In this document: piece by piece, positions 8,782 to 17,820 of the stretch
Layout: each line of letters starts with the position of its first letter
How positions within the stretch are numbered: position 1 is the stretch's first letter
From: Streptomyces sp. PT12
Lineage (GTDB): Bacteria; Actinomycetota; Actinomycetes; Streptomycetales; Streptomycetaceae
Direction: 5' to 3'
Assembly: GCF_003311645.1 (NCBI RefSeq)
Contig: NZ_QEST01000179.1
Coordinates: 1 to 64,000 of the forward strand
Length of the DNA stretch: 64,000 nucleotides
The notes under the pieces: model-generated
The model's input: the letters and a program-made list of their open reading frames with translations, nothing else
What the model was told of the DNA's origin: nothing
Databases searched by the model: none
Translations under genes and position numbers: made by a program

Positions 8782-9243
8782 TCAGATGTGGAGGGCCGCC
8801 CGGGCCGCTTCGGCGAACGTCTCTCGTGCTCGCCCGAGGTCCCCCGGCGCTTCGTCGGCGCGCAGGCCGCTGACGAATCCCCGTGCCGCCGCCGCGACGG
8901 CGTCCGGCCCTTCGAGGTCCACCGCGGCGAGCGCCTGGTGCAGGGCGGCGCGGGCGCTCGCCTGCCCTTCGCCTGTCCGCCGCGCCAGGATCGCGCCCTC
9001 CGCGGCTTCGAGGAACCGCACATAGGTCTGCCGCCGCACGTCCTGTACGCGGGCGTCCCGTTGTTCCCCCAGGGTCATCCGCACCGTTTCCAGCAGCGCG
9101 TCGGCCTGGCGGTCACCCGCGTGGCGCGCCGCCTCGGCCTGCCGACTCCCTGCGGCGCGCGAGAACCAGCCGGTGACCAAGCTGCCCGCGAGCGCCGACC
9201 CCGCCGCGATCAGTGCGACTCCCCACTCACCCATACGCCCCAT
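8782..9243 (-). CDS. Small membrane-anchored protein, unknown function
   Basis: The 153-residue product has one N-terminal hydrophobic segment (WGVALIAAGSALAGSLVTGWF, residues 7-27). A polar, alanine- and arginine-rich helical domain follows, with no recognised enzyme motif. The charged stretch after the membrane segment (RQAEAARHAGDRQADALLETVRMTLGEQRDARVQ) looks coiled-coil-forming. Proteins of this shape occur widely in Streptomyces as hypothetical membrane proteins. ATG at 9243, with a second in-frame ATG three codons later. It lies next to transposase debris but is itself intact. Confidence 0.65.
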   Translation of the reverse strand: MGRMGEWGVALIAAGSALAGSLVTGWFSRAAGSRQAEAARHAGDRQADALLETVRMTLGEQRDARVQDVRRQTYVRFLEAAEGAILARRTGEGQASARAALHQALAAVDLEGPDAVAAAARGFVSGLRADEAPGDLGRARETFAEAARAALHI

Positions 9244-9426
9244 TCTTCACGTGAACGCCCGCACGCGCCGACCGATCGCGGACATCTCCCGCACTCGTGA
9301 ACTCATACGAACTCACACATGCCGACGAATACCCCAGCTGTACGATCCCTTCATGCTCCTCAACCGTTCCCGCGCACGAGTGCCGAGCTACGGAGCCAGC
9401 AAGCCCTCGGGAAGTCCCCAGCTATA

Positions 9427-11082
9427 ATGAAGAGTTGGGCCACGGGCGACGGGCGACGGGCGGTGCTCTTCGCCGCTCGGTCCGCGACCGCGCTGAACCG
9501 ACTCCTGGATGTCCTTCCGGTCTTCGCGGGGGACGGTCGCGTCGAGCGGACCTTCACCCTGGTGCCCGGCTCCGACTTCGGCCTGGAGGCGTTCGCGGCC
9601 GTCGAGAAGGCCGGTGGGCGCACGATCCCGTGGGAGGAGGCCCGGCGGCGCGAGCACGACGTGGTTCTCGCGGCGAGCCCCAAGGGGCAGTTGAGGGCCC
9701 TGCGCGGGCCTCGTGTCCTGCTGCCGCACGGGGCCGGATTCGGCAAGGCGATCAGCGACGAGGGCACTCCGCAGGCCGCCTCGGGTCTCGACCCCGCGTA
9801 TCTCGCGCCCGGCGACCGCCCCCTGGCCTCCCTCCACGCGCTCGCCCATCCCAGTCAGGTCACCCGCCTGGCCTCGATCAGCGCTCAGGCCGCGTCGCGC
9901 GCCACCGTCGTCGGCGACCCCACCCTGGAACGGATCCTGACCTCCGTCTCGCACCGCGATCGCTACCGCGCGGCGCTGGGAACCGGCGCACGCACCCTGA
10001 TCGCGCTGGCATCCACGTGGGGGCCGGAGTCACTTCTGCGGCGGCGCCCCGCGCTCCCCTTCGATCTCGCCGCTCACCTTCCTTACGACTCCTTTCAGCT
10101 GGCGCTGATCCTGCACCCCAACGAACGGGCCCGCCTCGGCACCCTCGACCTCGTGGAGTGCCTGGCCCCGGCGCTGGAGGCGGGGATGCTGCTGGCCGCC
10201 CCGTTCGAGGAGTGGGCCGCGGTGCTCGTCGCGGCGGACGCCGTGGTCACCGACCACGGCTCGACGGCCCTGTACGCCGCCGCGCTTGATCGCCCGGTCA
10301 TCGCCGCCTACGACGGGGGCGACGAGCTGATACCCGGCAGCCCGATGGCGCGGCTCCTCGCGTCCAGCCCCCGCCTCGACTCCCCCACCGGGTTGGAGGC
10401 GGCGCTCGCCGCCCACCGCCCCGGCGCGGGGCGGGAGATCGCGCGGTCGGCGTTCGCCGAGCAGGGCAACGCCCTGGAACGACTCCGCGCCGAGCTGTAC
10501 GAACTCCTCGGGCTCGACCCGCCGCCCGCACCCGTCGAGCCCCGGCCGCTGCCGCACCCGGCCACCCCGCGCACGCCCGCCGCCTTCGCCGTCCGTGTCC
10601 ACGTCGAAGGGGCCACCGTCCGCGTGGAGCGGCTGCCCGCCCCTACCACATCGCCCGCGCACCACCTCGCCGCCGAGCACGGCACCGCGGGGGAGCGCCG
10701 GGCCCGCGGCTCCGGACTGCTCTACCGCCGAGCGGACCAGCCCCCCGCGGCGGCCACGCACCGTTCGGCGTGGACCGTCGAGGGCTGGACGGCACGCGTC
10801 CTCGACGACTACCCGGGATGCCGAACGGCGGCGGTCATCCTGTCCCCCGCGCACTGCGTGGCCCGCACCCGCTCCGGAACGCCGGTGTCGGTGCGCATCG
10901 AGCCACGAACGGAGAACGGCCGCGTCCTGTACGCCGATCCCGCCGCGGTGCTCAGCGCGGTTCACGCGTGGCTGCCGGGGCGGCATGGCCTTCCCGCCGA
11001 CCTGACCTGCGTCATCGGCGGCCGGGGCTTCGCCGTGAGCCTCGCCGCGGCCACCGCGGACGAGGGCACGCGCGAGCTCTAG
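9427..11082 (+). CDS. GT-B / CDP-glycerol-transferase-like protein, unknown substrate
   Basis: About 551 residues from the ATG at 9427; an in-frame ATG at 9319 would add 36 residues without similarity to anything. The N-terminal domain (AVLFAARSATALNRLLDVLPVF, GPRVLLPHGAGFGKAI) and the later TDHGSTALYAAALDRPVIAAYDGG element have the shape of nucleotide-sugar or CDP-glycerol transferases, where a D-H-G/S-S motif binds the donor. The C-terminal third (about residues 400-551) is proline- and alanine-rich, then a compact unknown domain. Its stop overlaps the convergent NB-ARC gene by four bases (CTAG). Streptomyces homologues are often labelled hypothetical or, wrongly, translation initiation factor. 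The specific reaction cannot be told from sequence. Confidence 0.75.
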   Translation: MKSWATGDGRRAVLFAARSATALNRLLDVLPVFAGDGRVERTFTLVPGSDFGLEAFAAVEKAGGRTIPWEEARRREHDVVLAASPKGQLRALRGPRVLLPHGAGFGKAISDEGTPQAASGLDPAYLAPGDRPLASLHALAHPSQVTRLASISAQAASRATVVGDPTLERILTSVSHRDRYRAALGTGARTLIALASTWGPESLLRRRPALPFDLAAHLPYDSFQLALILHPNERARLGTLDLVECLAPALEAGMLLAAPFEEWAAVLVAADAVVTDHGSTALYAAALDRPVIAAYDGGDELIPGSPMARLLASSPRLDSPTGLEAALAAHRPGAGREIARSAFAEQGNALERLRAELYELLGLDPPPAPVEPRPLPHPATPRTPAAFAVRVHVEGATVRVERLPAPTTSPAHHLAAEHGTAGERRARGSGLLYRRADQPPAAATHRSAWTVEGWTARVLDDYPGCRTAAVILSPAHCVARTRSGTPVSVRIEPRTENGRVLYADPAAVLSAVHAWLPGRHGLPADLTCVIGGRGFAVSLAAATADEGTREL

Positions 11083-13055
11083 ACGGACCGGCCGTTCCTC
11101 GCGCGCAGGGCGCGGGCCGCCTCCCGGTGCGTCGTGGCCTCGGCCGCGTTCCCGCTCTCCTCGGCCAGCTCGGCGAGCGCGTCGAGGACCCTGGCCTCGT
11201 CGAAGGTGGACCCGCGGTCCCGGGCGCCCTCAAGGGCGGCCTCGTACAGCCCGCGCGCCTCCTCCCTCCGGCCCAGGGTGCGCAGCACCCCGCCCAGGGC
11301 GAAGCCGGTGCGGGCGGTCATGCGCGTGCGCTTCAACTCCCTGGCCGCCTCGTGGGCTTCCCCCAGAAGGGCCGCGGCGCGCTCCGTGTCGCCGAGCGCG
11401 GCAACGGCCTCGCCAAGACGGTAGGTCTGGAGCATGACGCCATAGGCGTTGGAGATCTCCTCGTGCACGAGGCGGGCCCGCTCGTACGCGTCCGCCGCCG
11501 CCTCCCAGCGGCCCTGCGCCGCGTGCAGCATGCCCCTGGCCTCGAGGGCGGAGGCCGCCAGCTTGCGGTTCCGCTTCTCCGGGTCCAAGGCGGCAGCCGC
11601 GCTCAGCGCCTGCTCCACCTCGGCCGCGGACTCCTCGTAACGCCGCAGCTCCCACAGCGGACGGGCCAGCTGCGTGCGCATCCGGACCAGGGCCAGGACG
11701 TCCTCGGCGCGTTGCGCGGCCCGCACCCCGGTCCGGAACGCCTCGATGGCGTCGACGTGGTCGGGGTGGTCGAGGAAGTGCGTCCACAGCGGCTCGCACA
11801 GGGCCCACGCCTCGGCGTCCCACCCCAGCGCGTGGGCCAGCCGCACACACGCGTACAGCGCGTGCCGCTCATCGGCCAGCCACGCATACGCCCGCTGCTT
11901 CGCCGTCATCTCCTGGGGCCCGTCGAAGGGCACGTCCGGGGATCCGGGGAGCTCGGGCACCCGGTCGGCCACGGTCAGACGCGTCCCCGCCGCCAGCAGA
12001 TCGGCCCGCTGGGCCTGACGCAGATACCACCGCACGATCCGCCGCAGCGCCTCGTCGCGCTCCCGCTCGTCACCGTCCTGCCGGGCCCGGCGTCGGGCGT
12101 GCGCGCGCAGCAGCTCGGGCAGCCGCATCCGCCGCTGCCTGCCGTCCAGCAGCCCCGATCGCTCAAGATCCTCAAGCGCCTCGTCGGCGGCCTCGGGGCC
12201 ACGGCCGAGGAGGGCCGTTGCCACGTCCGCGGTGAACGTGCCACCCGGGACGTCCGCCAGCAGCCGGTAGAGCAGCGCCCCGTTGACGCCCAACTCCCGG
12301 TAGGCCGCGTCCCAGAGGTTCTCCACGTTCGGCACCCCCTTCTCCCCGAGCTCCCGCTCGAGGTCGGCAAGCAGCCGGGCCAGGGGACGGCGAGGGAACC
12401 TCCGCACCCAGCGGCTTGCGACATGCACCGCCACGGGCAGCCCGGAGCACAGCCGGACCAGCCCGGCCACGGCCTCCGGCTCGGCGGAGAACCGGGGATC
12501 GTCGACCACCAGGCGACGCAGCAGCTCAGCGGCGTCCTCCCCCTCCAGAGGGGACAGCGGAACGTCCGCCCCCGCGCCACCGTCCAGGTCGTACAGACGC
12601 CCCTGGCTGATCGCCACGAGCAGACTCGCCCCCGACCCGGGCAGCAGCGGCACGACCTCCGACCCGAAGCGGGCGTTGTCCACGATGACCAGCAGCCGCT
12701 TGCCCTCGGTCAGCGACCAGTACTGCTTGCGCCGATCCCGAAGCTCCCGCTCCCGCCACTCCGGCGACACGTTCAGCCCGCGCAGCAACTCCCCCAGCGC
12801 GTCGGCCACATCCACGGCCCCGTCCCAGCGGAGGTCGTCGAGGTCGACATACAGCACCCCGTCCGGAAACCGGTCCCGGAGCACGCGGGCGATGTGGAAG
12901 GCCAGCTCCGTCTTCCCCAGCCCCGCGACGCCCACGAGCTCCACACAGGGCGCCCGGGACGACAGCCGCCAGTCCTCGACCAGGCCCGAGACCCGGGCCA
13001 GCTCCTCCCGCCGATCGGCGAAGTACACCGGCTCGGGCGGGATCTGAAAGGGCAT
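11079..13055 (-). CDS. NB-ARC ATPase with TPR repeats (STAND-type)
   Basis: The product of about 658 residues starts with FADRREELARV and a P-loop GVAGLGKT (residues 42-49). It continues with Walker B-like KRLLVIVDNAR, a GLPVAV motif of the NB-ARC fold, a winged-helix-like stretch, then helical TPR repeats (for example AASALEARGMLHAAQGRWEAAADAYERA). STAND ATPases act as ligand-controlled switches, and in Streptomyces they are common as regulators or scaffold proteins. Unlike SARP/AfsR relatives this one has no DNA-binding domain that I can see. I prefer the ATG at 13055; an in-frame TTG at 13088 would add 11 residues. Confidence 0.88.
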   Translation of the reverse strand: MPFQIPPEPVYFADRREELARVSGLVEDWRLSSRAPCVELVGVAGLGKTELAFHIARVLRDRFPDGVLYVDLDDLRWDGAVDVADALGELLRGLNVSPEWRERELRDRRKQYWSLTEGKRLLVIVDNARFGSEVVPLLPGSGASLLVAISQGRLYDLDGGAGADVPLSPLEGEDAAELLRRLVVDDPRFSAEPEAVAGLVRLCSGLPVAVHVASRWVRRFPRRPLARLLADLERELGEKGVPNVENLWDAAYRELGVNGALLYRLLADVPGGTFTADVATALLGRGPEAADEALEDLERSGLLDGRQRRMRLPELLRAHARRRARQDGDERERDEALRRIVRWYLRQAQRADLLAAGTRLTVADRVPELPGSPDVPFDGPQEMTAKQRAYAWLADERHALYACVRLAHALGWDAEAWALCEPLWTHFLDHPDHVDAIEAFRTGVRAAQRAEDVLALVRMRTQLARPLWELRRYEESAAEVEQALSAAAALDPEKRNRKLAASALEARGMLHAAQGRWEAAADAYERARLVHEEISNAYGVMLQTYRLGEAVAALGDTERAAALLGEAHEAARELKRTRMTARTGFALGGVLRTLGRREEARGLYEAALEGARDRGSTFDEARVLDALAELAEESGNAAEATTHREAARALRARNGRSV

Positions 13056-13287
13056 GGGCACGGACTTTCGAAGGTGACAATGACTCAACGCGGCGTCGAC
13101 GACGGGCGATCAGACCACCCGCCGGATTCACCCTATGCGCACCCACCGCCGCGAACCAGACCGCACCCGAGAGGTGCGTCGCGACCATCCCTGTGTGCGG
13201 GAGGGGTCGGCGGTGCCGAAGCCGAAGGACCGCCGTCTTCTCGCGGTGCTGGCGCCGCACCGCCGACGCCGCTCATCGCCCCGGGCG

Positions 13288-14223
13288 TCAGCCGTTCAAC
13301 TCCCTGGCGCGTTCGATCAATTGGCGGGCGGTGGCCTCGGCGGCGTCGTAGCGGTCCGGGTAGGCCGAGACCTGCACGGCCTGCGCCACCTGGCCCGCGG
13401 TCAGGTCGGGGTTGTTCGCCGCCACCTCGATGGCCGGGGTGAAGAAGGCGTTCGACGCGTAGGAGACGTCCATGATCTGTTCCGGCGTCCCCCAGCCCTG
13501 CGATGGGCGCTGCTGGAAGACCCCGAGCGAGTCGCGGTCGCCGCAGTCGAGGTTGTTCATGTTCGACTCGACCACGCCCGCCTCGAACCCGGCGAGCAAC
13601 ACCTTGTCGCTGACGCCGAGTTCGACGCCCGTCCGGTAGACGATGCCGAGCACCTCGGGATCGGGTTCGGCGGGGACCACGCAGCCGCCGCCGTCGTCCC
13701 CACCGCCGCTGCCGAGCAGGCTCTGCCAGGTCTGGGGCCCGACGATGCCGTCCACGGCCAGCCCGTTGGCGCTCTGGAACGAGGTGGCCGCCGACGCGGT
13801 GGCCGGACCGAACTGACCGTCCACCGCGAGCCCGTAGCCGTGCTTGTTGAGCGCCGTCTGCGCCGCCGCAACCGCGTCGCCGCTGTCACCCTCGCGCACG
13901 GTGACGATCAGCCCGGGCCAGGTCTGCGCGCCGATGACCCCGTCCGCCGCAAACCCGCGCGACCGCTGGAAGGCGACGACCGTGTTCTCCGTCGCCGGGC
14001 CGAAGTCGCTGTCGACCGAGATGTCGTAACCGTGATCGCGCAGCAGGTACTGGGCGGTGGTGACGTTGTCCCCGGTCGAGCCGTTGCCGATGACCGGCCA
14101 TGCCGGTGCCGCGGAGGCCGACCGCGCGAGGCCGAGGGAGACGACCAGGGCGGCGCACAGCGCGGTGAGCGCGATCCATACGCGGTGGGTGGCTGGTTTC
14201 GTGGGCAGTGTTCTCGCGTTCAA
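13288..14223 (-). CDS. Secreted peptidoglycan-binding protein with transglycosylase-like domain
   Basis: TTG start at 14223 behind GGGGAG; the frame is open further upstream but without coding character. The 311-residue product has a Sec signal peptide (VWIALTALCAALVVSLGLARSASA-A) and two peptidoglycan-binding_1 domains (NVTTAQYLLRDHGYDISVDSDFGPAT...; AVAAAQTALNKHGYGLAVDGQFGPAT...). A C-terminal domain contains the actinobacterial lysozyme/transglycosylase-like signature GDRDSLGVFQQRPSQGWG preceded by a Glu (VVESNMNN). It probably binds and cleaves cell-wall glycan outside the cell. Its second binding domain is nearly identical at DNA level to that of the next gene, indicating recent duplication or conversion. 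Confidence 0.88.
   Translation of the reverse strand: MNARTLPTKPATHRVWIALTALCAALVVSLGLARSASAAPAWPVIGNGSTGDNVTTAQYLLRDHGYDISVDSDFGPATENTVVAFQRSRGFAADGVIGAQTWPGLIVTVREGDSGDAVAAAQTALNKHGYGLAVDGQFGPATASAATSFQSANGLAVDGIVGPQTWQSLLGSGGGDDGGGCVVPAEPDPEVLGIVYRTGVELGVSDKVLLAGFEAGVVESNMNNLDCGDRDSLGVFQQRPSQGWGTPEQIMDVSYASNAFFTPAIEVAANNPDLTAGQVAQAVQVSAYPDRYDAAEATARQLIERARELNG
13706..13974. repeat. Copy 1 of a 269-bp near-identical repeat
   Basis: Aligns base for base with 14785-15053. I found two differences (cccggg/ccccgg near 13909, and gaccccg/gatcccg near 13937). It covers the end of the first and all of the second peptidoglycan-binding domain plus the start of the linker. Flanking sequence diverges immediately. 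Confidence 0.92.
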
Positions 14224-14339
14224 CCGAGGCTCCCCGTGGTGAGATCGGTGGATTCGTCGGAGTCGATGTGGGGGTGGGTTCCTGGGCCCCCGGCGGGCAG
14301 GTCGCCGCGCCCCGCCCGCCGGGGCCCCGGGGGGGGGTG

Positions 14340-15287
14340 TCACTCGATGCAGCCGCTGGTCGGCAGGTCGCCGGGCGCGGGCGGGGTGGCCCCGTCGTAG
14401 ACGGCCAGCAGGGCGGGCTGCGGGCAGCGGTTCACGCCGCCCGCGACGATCTCCAGGTGCAGGTGCGGACCCGTGGAGTTGCCGGTGTTGCCCGACGAAC
14501 CCAGCTGGGTCCCCGCGTCGACCCGGGCACCCGAGCCGACTCCGTGCGCGGAGAAGTGGCAGTAGTAGTAGGTGGCGCCGTCGTCGCCCGCGACCTGGTA
14601 GCCAAGACCGCACCGGTCGTTGTTGATCTGGTTCGCCACGCCGGAGCGCACCGCGTACACCGGGGTCCCGGTGCCCACCGGCAGGTCGAGCGCCGGGTAG
14701 TCGTGGTGCGGCGCTTGGTAGTAGCCGCGGGACAGGGTGTCGCGCGGGATGGGCAGCGAGTAGCCGCCACCACCACCGCCACCACCGCTGCCGAGCAGGC
14801 TCTGCCAGGTCTGGGGCCCGACGATGCCGTCCACGGCCAGCCCGTTGGCGCTCTGGAACGAGGTGGCCGCCGACGCGGTGGCCGGACCGAACTGACCGTC
14901 CACCGCGAGCCCGTAGCCGTGCTTGTTGAGCGCCGTCTGCGCCGCCGCAACCGCGTCGCCGCTGTCACCCTCGCGCACGGTGACGATCAGCCCCGGCCAG
15001 GTCTGCGCGCCGATGATCCCGTCCGCCGCAAACCCGCGCGACCGCTGGAAGGCCACGGTGGCGCTCTCGGTCGCGGGGCCGAACGCGCCGTCGGCGCTGA
15101 TGTCGTGACCATGGCTACGCAACAGGTACTGCGCGCTCGTGACATCGGAGCCCGAGGACCCATTGCCGATGACCGGCCAGCTCGGAGCGGCGGTCGCCGG
15201 TTGCGCGAGGCCGAGGGAGGCCACCACGGCCACGCACACGGTGACCACGGCGACCCACGCGTGGCCGACTCGTCTTCCTGATATCAA
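14340..15287 (-). CDS. Secreted M23 metallopeptidase with two peptidoglycan-binding domains
   Basis: TTG start at 15287, with GGGAG eight bases before it; 315 residues. A signal peptide (VAVVTVCVAVVASLGLAQPATA-A) is followed by two peptidoglycan-binding_1 repeats, a polyglycine linker, and an M23/LytM endopeptidase domain. That domain has the zinc ligands H in HHDYPALDLP (with D) and HLH in STGPHLHLEIV. It should cleave peptide cross-links of the wall. It lies 116 bases upstream of the transglycosylase-like gene in the same direction, so the two are probably co-expressed as a pair of wall hydrolases. Confidence 0.92.
   Translation of the reverse strand: MISGRRVGHAWVAVVTVCVAVVASLGLAQPATAAPSWPVIGNGSSGSDVTSAQYLLRSHGHDISADGAFGPATESATVAFQRSRGFAADGIIGAQTWPGLIVTVREGDSGDAVAAAQTALNKHGYGLAVDGQFGPATASAATSFQSANGLAVDGIVGPQTWQSLLGSGGGGGGGGYSLPIPRDTLSRGYYQAPHHDYPALDLPVGTGTPVYAVRSGVANQINNDRCGLGYQVAGDDGATYYYCHFSAHGVGSGARVDAGTQLGSSGNTGNSTGPHLHLEIVAGGVNRCPQPALLAVYDGATPPAPGDLPTSGCIE
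14785..15053. repeat. Copy 2 of a 269-bp near-identical repeat
   Basis: Partner of 13706-13974, in the same orientation 1079 bp away. Direct orientation means homologous recombination here would delete one gene and fuse the two hydrolases. Confidence 0.92.
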
Positions 15288-15403
15288 GCCAACTCCCGGT
15301 GTCGAGAAACAGGGCGCGCCGAAGGTAGCAACGGACGCGCCCTGCGGCATCGGGCGTTCGACCGACACCGGGGGCCGGATCGGCGCCACGGCGGGGGAAG
15401 CCG

Positions 15404-15463
15404 TTCCTATGGCTTCCTATGACTTCCCATGACTTCCTATGGCTTCCCATGGCTTCCCATGGC
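15404..15463. repeat. Six copies of a 10-bp tandem repeat, consensus TTCCYATGRC
   Basis: Head-to-tail 10-mers fill this stretch between the divergent M23 hydrolase and sensor kinase genes, ending next to TATAGT (15470 region), which resembles a -10 box. The helical-turn spacing and divergent-promoter location fit an iterated regulator-binding site. Confidence 0.8.
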
Positions 15464-15548
15464 TTCGGTATAGTCCCGGCTCGCCGGAGTTCGTGCCCGA
15501 TGCCCGGCAGGTGAGGTGGCCGGTGCAACCCGGGAGGACGGTGATCCG

Positions 15549-16718
15549 ATGCCCGGGTCTGCACCCCGCGGCGTCGCGCCGACCGGCTCGGTGAGGCACG
15601 AGGCGCCGCACCCCCCACCGGGCGGCGTCGAGGCGCTGTTCCTCGCGTCCGCCCACCGGTTGGCCCCTCCGGTGCGCGGGGTCGCGGTGGTGGTCATCTC
15701 CTTCTTCGGCCTGCTCGCGGTGCCCGACGGGACCCTGCCGCTGGGGTGCGCGCTGTTCGGGCTGGTGCTCGCCGGGACCGCGGTGGACTGCTGGGCGGGG
15801 TTCACGGGACGCGGCGCCACGCTGTCGCTCGCGGTCGCCGTGGTGCGGGTCGTGGCGATGTGCGCGACCCAGGAGTGGACCGGAGGACCACCGAACCTGT
15901 GGGCGCTCAACATGCTGACCACCACGGCGATCACGCTCCAGTGGGAGTGGTCGCCGAGGGTCGCCGTGCCCGTCACGGCCGGGCTGCTCGCGGTCGACCT
16001 GGCGGTGGCCGGGACCGGCGCCGTCGGCACCGTGGTGCCGCGCCTGCTGTTCGAATGCCTGCTGGCGCGCCTGGGGTTCGTGCTGCTGCGCCGATCCGGC
16101 AGGCGCGTGGACGCGTTGCGGGAGCGCCGCTCGGCGCTCGCCCGCGCCGAGGCCGTGTCACTGGCGCGGCACCGGCGGGAACGGGAGTACCTCGCCCTGT
16201 TGCACGACACGGCGGCCGCGACCTTCCTCCTGGTGACCGTGCAGGGGCGGGACACCGACCCTGAGCGGGTCGCCGAGTACGCCCGGCGCGACCTCGCGGT
16301 GCTCACCGGTGCCGCCGGCGGGGCCACCGCGCAGGACAGTCCGGTGAACCTGACGGCCTCGCTGCGCACCGTCGTCGCCCGGGCCCACCTGGCCGTGGAT
16401 GTCCGCGCGAAGGACGTCCCCCTGGTACCGGCCTCGGTGACGCTCGCCTTCGTGCGCGCGGTGCGCGAGGCCCTGGTGAACGTCGAACGGCACGCCGGGG
16501 TCGACCGCGCCGAGCTGAGCGTGCGCGGCACGGGCCACCGGGTCGTCGTCGTGGTGTCCGACCGCGGCGCGGGGTTCCGCCCGGAGGAGGTGGCGCGCTC
16601 CCGGCGCGGCATCCGGGGCTCGATGGTCGAGCGCATGGCGGCGGCGGGCGGCGGCGCCACGGTCACCTCGCGTCCCGGCCAGGGGACGACCGTGCGGATG
16701 GTGTGGCCCGGTGAGTGA
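15549..16718 (+). CDS. Membrane sensor histidine kinase (HisKA_3/NarX-like)
   Basis: ATG at 15549 with GGGAGGA ten bases upstream; 389 residues. Five or six hydrophobic segments (residues about 40-185) are followed by a dimerisation helix with an His-Asp motif (EYLALLHDTAAATFL, His near 219). The ATPase domain has an N-box (REALVNVERHAG) and G-box (SDRGAGF). There is no large extracellular sensor domain, so the signal is probably sensed in or at the membrane. The stop overlaps the GTG of the next gene by eight bases. The response regulator lies two genes on. Confidence 0.88.
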   Translation: MPGSAPRGVAPTGSVRHEAPHPPPGGVEALFLASAHRLAPPVRGVAVVVISFFGLLAVPDGTLPLGCALFGLVLAGTAVDCWAGFTGRGATLSLAVAVVRVVAMCATQEWTGGPPNLWALNMLTTTAITLQWEWSPRVAVPVTAGLLAVDLAVAGTGAVGTVVPRLLFECLLARLGFVLLRRSGRRVDALRERRSALARAEAVSLARHRREREYLALLHDTAAATFLLVTVQGRDTDPERVAEYARRDLAVLTGAAGGATAQDSPVNLTASLRTVVARAHLAVDVRAKDVPLVPASVTLAFVRAVREALVNVERHAGVDRAELSVRGTGHRVVVVVSDRGAGFRPEEVARSRRGIRGSMVERMAAAGGGATVTSRPGQGTTVRMVWPGE

Positions 16719-17820
16719 GCGGCGTGCGGCGGCCGACCACGTCCACGCGACGATGCGGATCGTTCTGCTCTGCGCCACCGCGGTCCTCCAGTTCGGCCTC
16801 TCCCTGCGCCCCCTGCTCACCGAGGAGTACCGCCACCGGTGGCTGGCCGTGGCCGCGTTCGTCGCCCTGGCCTGCGTCACCGCCGCCGCCTGCGCATGGG
16901 TGCCGCGGCGCAGGCCGTTCCCCATGGCGTTCACGGTGGCGGGCACGGCAGTGGTGCTCGCGGCGTCGTGCTGCGCCATGGTCGCGGTCGAGCCGGACCG
17001 GCGTTTCCAGGCGCCGGACTGGTCGTTCGGCCTAGTGGGGTGGCACCTGCTGTTGCTGCTGCTTGACCGGGTCCGGGTGCTGGTCACGGTGCTGGCCGCG
17101 CACCTGGCGACGAGCGTGGGGCTCTTCCTGTCGGCGGGGGTGCCGGACCGCGCGGCGCTCGGCGCGGCCGGCGCCGCCGCGTTCGGCGCGGTCAACGTCC
17201 AGCTGGCGGTCGTGGTGATCACCCGCGTGCTGCGCCGGCTGACCCAGGAGGCGTGGGCGGTGGCCGAGGAACGGGACCGGCTGCTGCCAAGGGTGCTGAC
17301 GGCGCGGCGGTGGGAACGGGGACAACGCAGCGACTTCGCCGGGCAGTTGGGTCTGACGCTTCCGCTGCTGGCGGGCCTGGCCGACGGCGAACTCGATCCG
17401 CGCGACAGCGAGACCCAGCGGCGGTGCGCGCTGGCGGCGACCCAGCTGCGCAGGCTGTTCGCCGAGAACGACGAGGTGCCCGACCCGTTGGTGCACGAGG
17501 TCACCGCGTGCGTCGACGCGGCCGAACGGCGCGGCGTCGACGTGTCGTTCGCGGTCAGCGGCGCGGCCGTGCCGGTGCCCCCTCGGGTACGCCACGAGCT
17601 GACCGGGCCGGTGGTGGCGGCATTGTCGGCGGCGCGCGGCCGTGCCAGGGTGAGCGTGCTGCGCACCGACGATGAGGTGCGCGTCGCGGTGGTCGCCGAC
17701 GCCGACGCCGACGTGGGCTTCGGCGTGGGCGCCGCGGCCGCCGGAGCGGTGGAGGTCGAGTGCGGCGTCTTCGGGGAGCACCTGCGGATGGAGGCCAGGT
17801 GGCGCAGACAACGTCGCTGA
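16711..17820 (+). CDS. Degenerate membrane kinase-like protein (pseudokinase)
   Basis: 369 residues; the GTG start sits inside the end of the sensor kinase gene (GTGAGTGA), implying coupled translation. Four to six membrane helices (about residues 15-165) precede a cytosolic part laid out like the neighbouring kinase (EERDRLLPRVLTARRWERGQ..., later RVSVLRTDDEVRVAVVADADADV). There is no phospho-acceptor His-Asp pair, N-box Asn or Gly-rich ATP lid. I infer a paralogue that lost catalysis and modulates or pairs with the active kinase. Homology to the kinase is inferred from layout only. Confidence 0.75.
   Translation: MSERRAAADHVHATMRIVLLCATAVLQFGLSLRPLLTEEYRHRWLAVAAFVALACVTAAACAWVPRRRPFPMAFTVAGTAVVLAASCCAMVAVEPDRRFQAPDWSFGLVGWHLLLLLLDRVRVLVTVLAAHLATSVGLFLSAGVPDRAALGAAGAAAFGAVNVQLAVVVITRVLRRLTQEAWAVAEERDRLLPRVLTARRWERGQRSDFAGQLGLTLPLLAGLADGELDPRDSETQRRCALAATQLRRLFAENDEVPDPLVHEVTACVDAAERRGVDVSFAVSGAAVPVPPRVRHELTGPVVAALSAARGRARVSVLRTDDEVRVAVVADADADVGFGVGAAAAGAVEVECGVFGEHLRMEARWRRQRR

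Noticed and set aside
9423-9428. TATAAT as a -10 box just upstream of the GT-B-like gene
   Set aside because: It overlaps the chosen ATG at 9427 and has no -35 element at the right distance. Kept only as a reason for caution about the start.
13089-13287. Possible small gene between the NB-ARC gene and the transglycosylase-like gene
   Set aside because: Frames in this stretch show no ribosome site or recognisable sequence; treated as intergenic.
15404-15463. Tandem repeats as a CRISPR array
   Set aside because: Units are 10 bp without spacers; the same applies to the other repeat arrays in the window.
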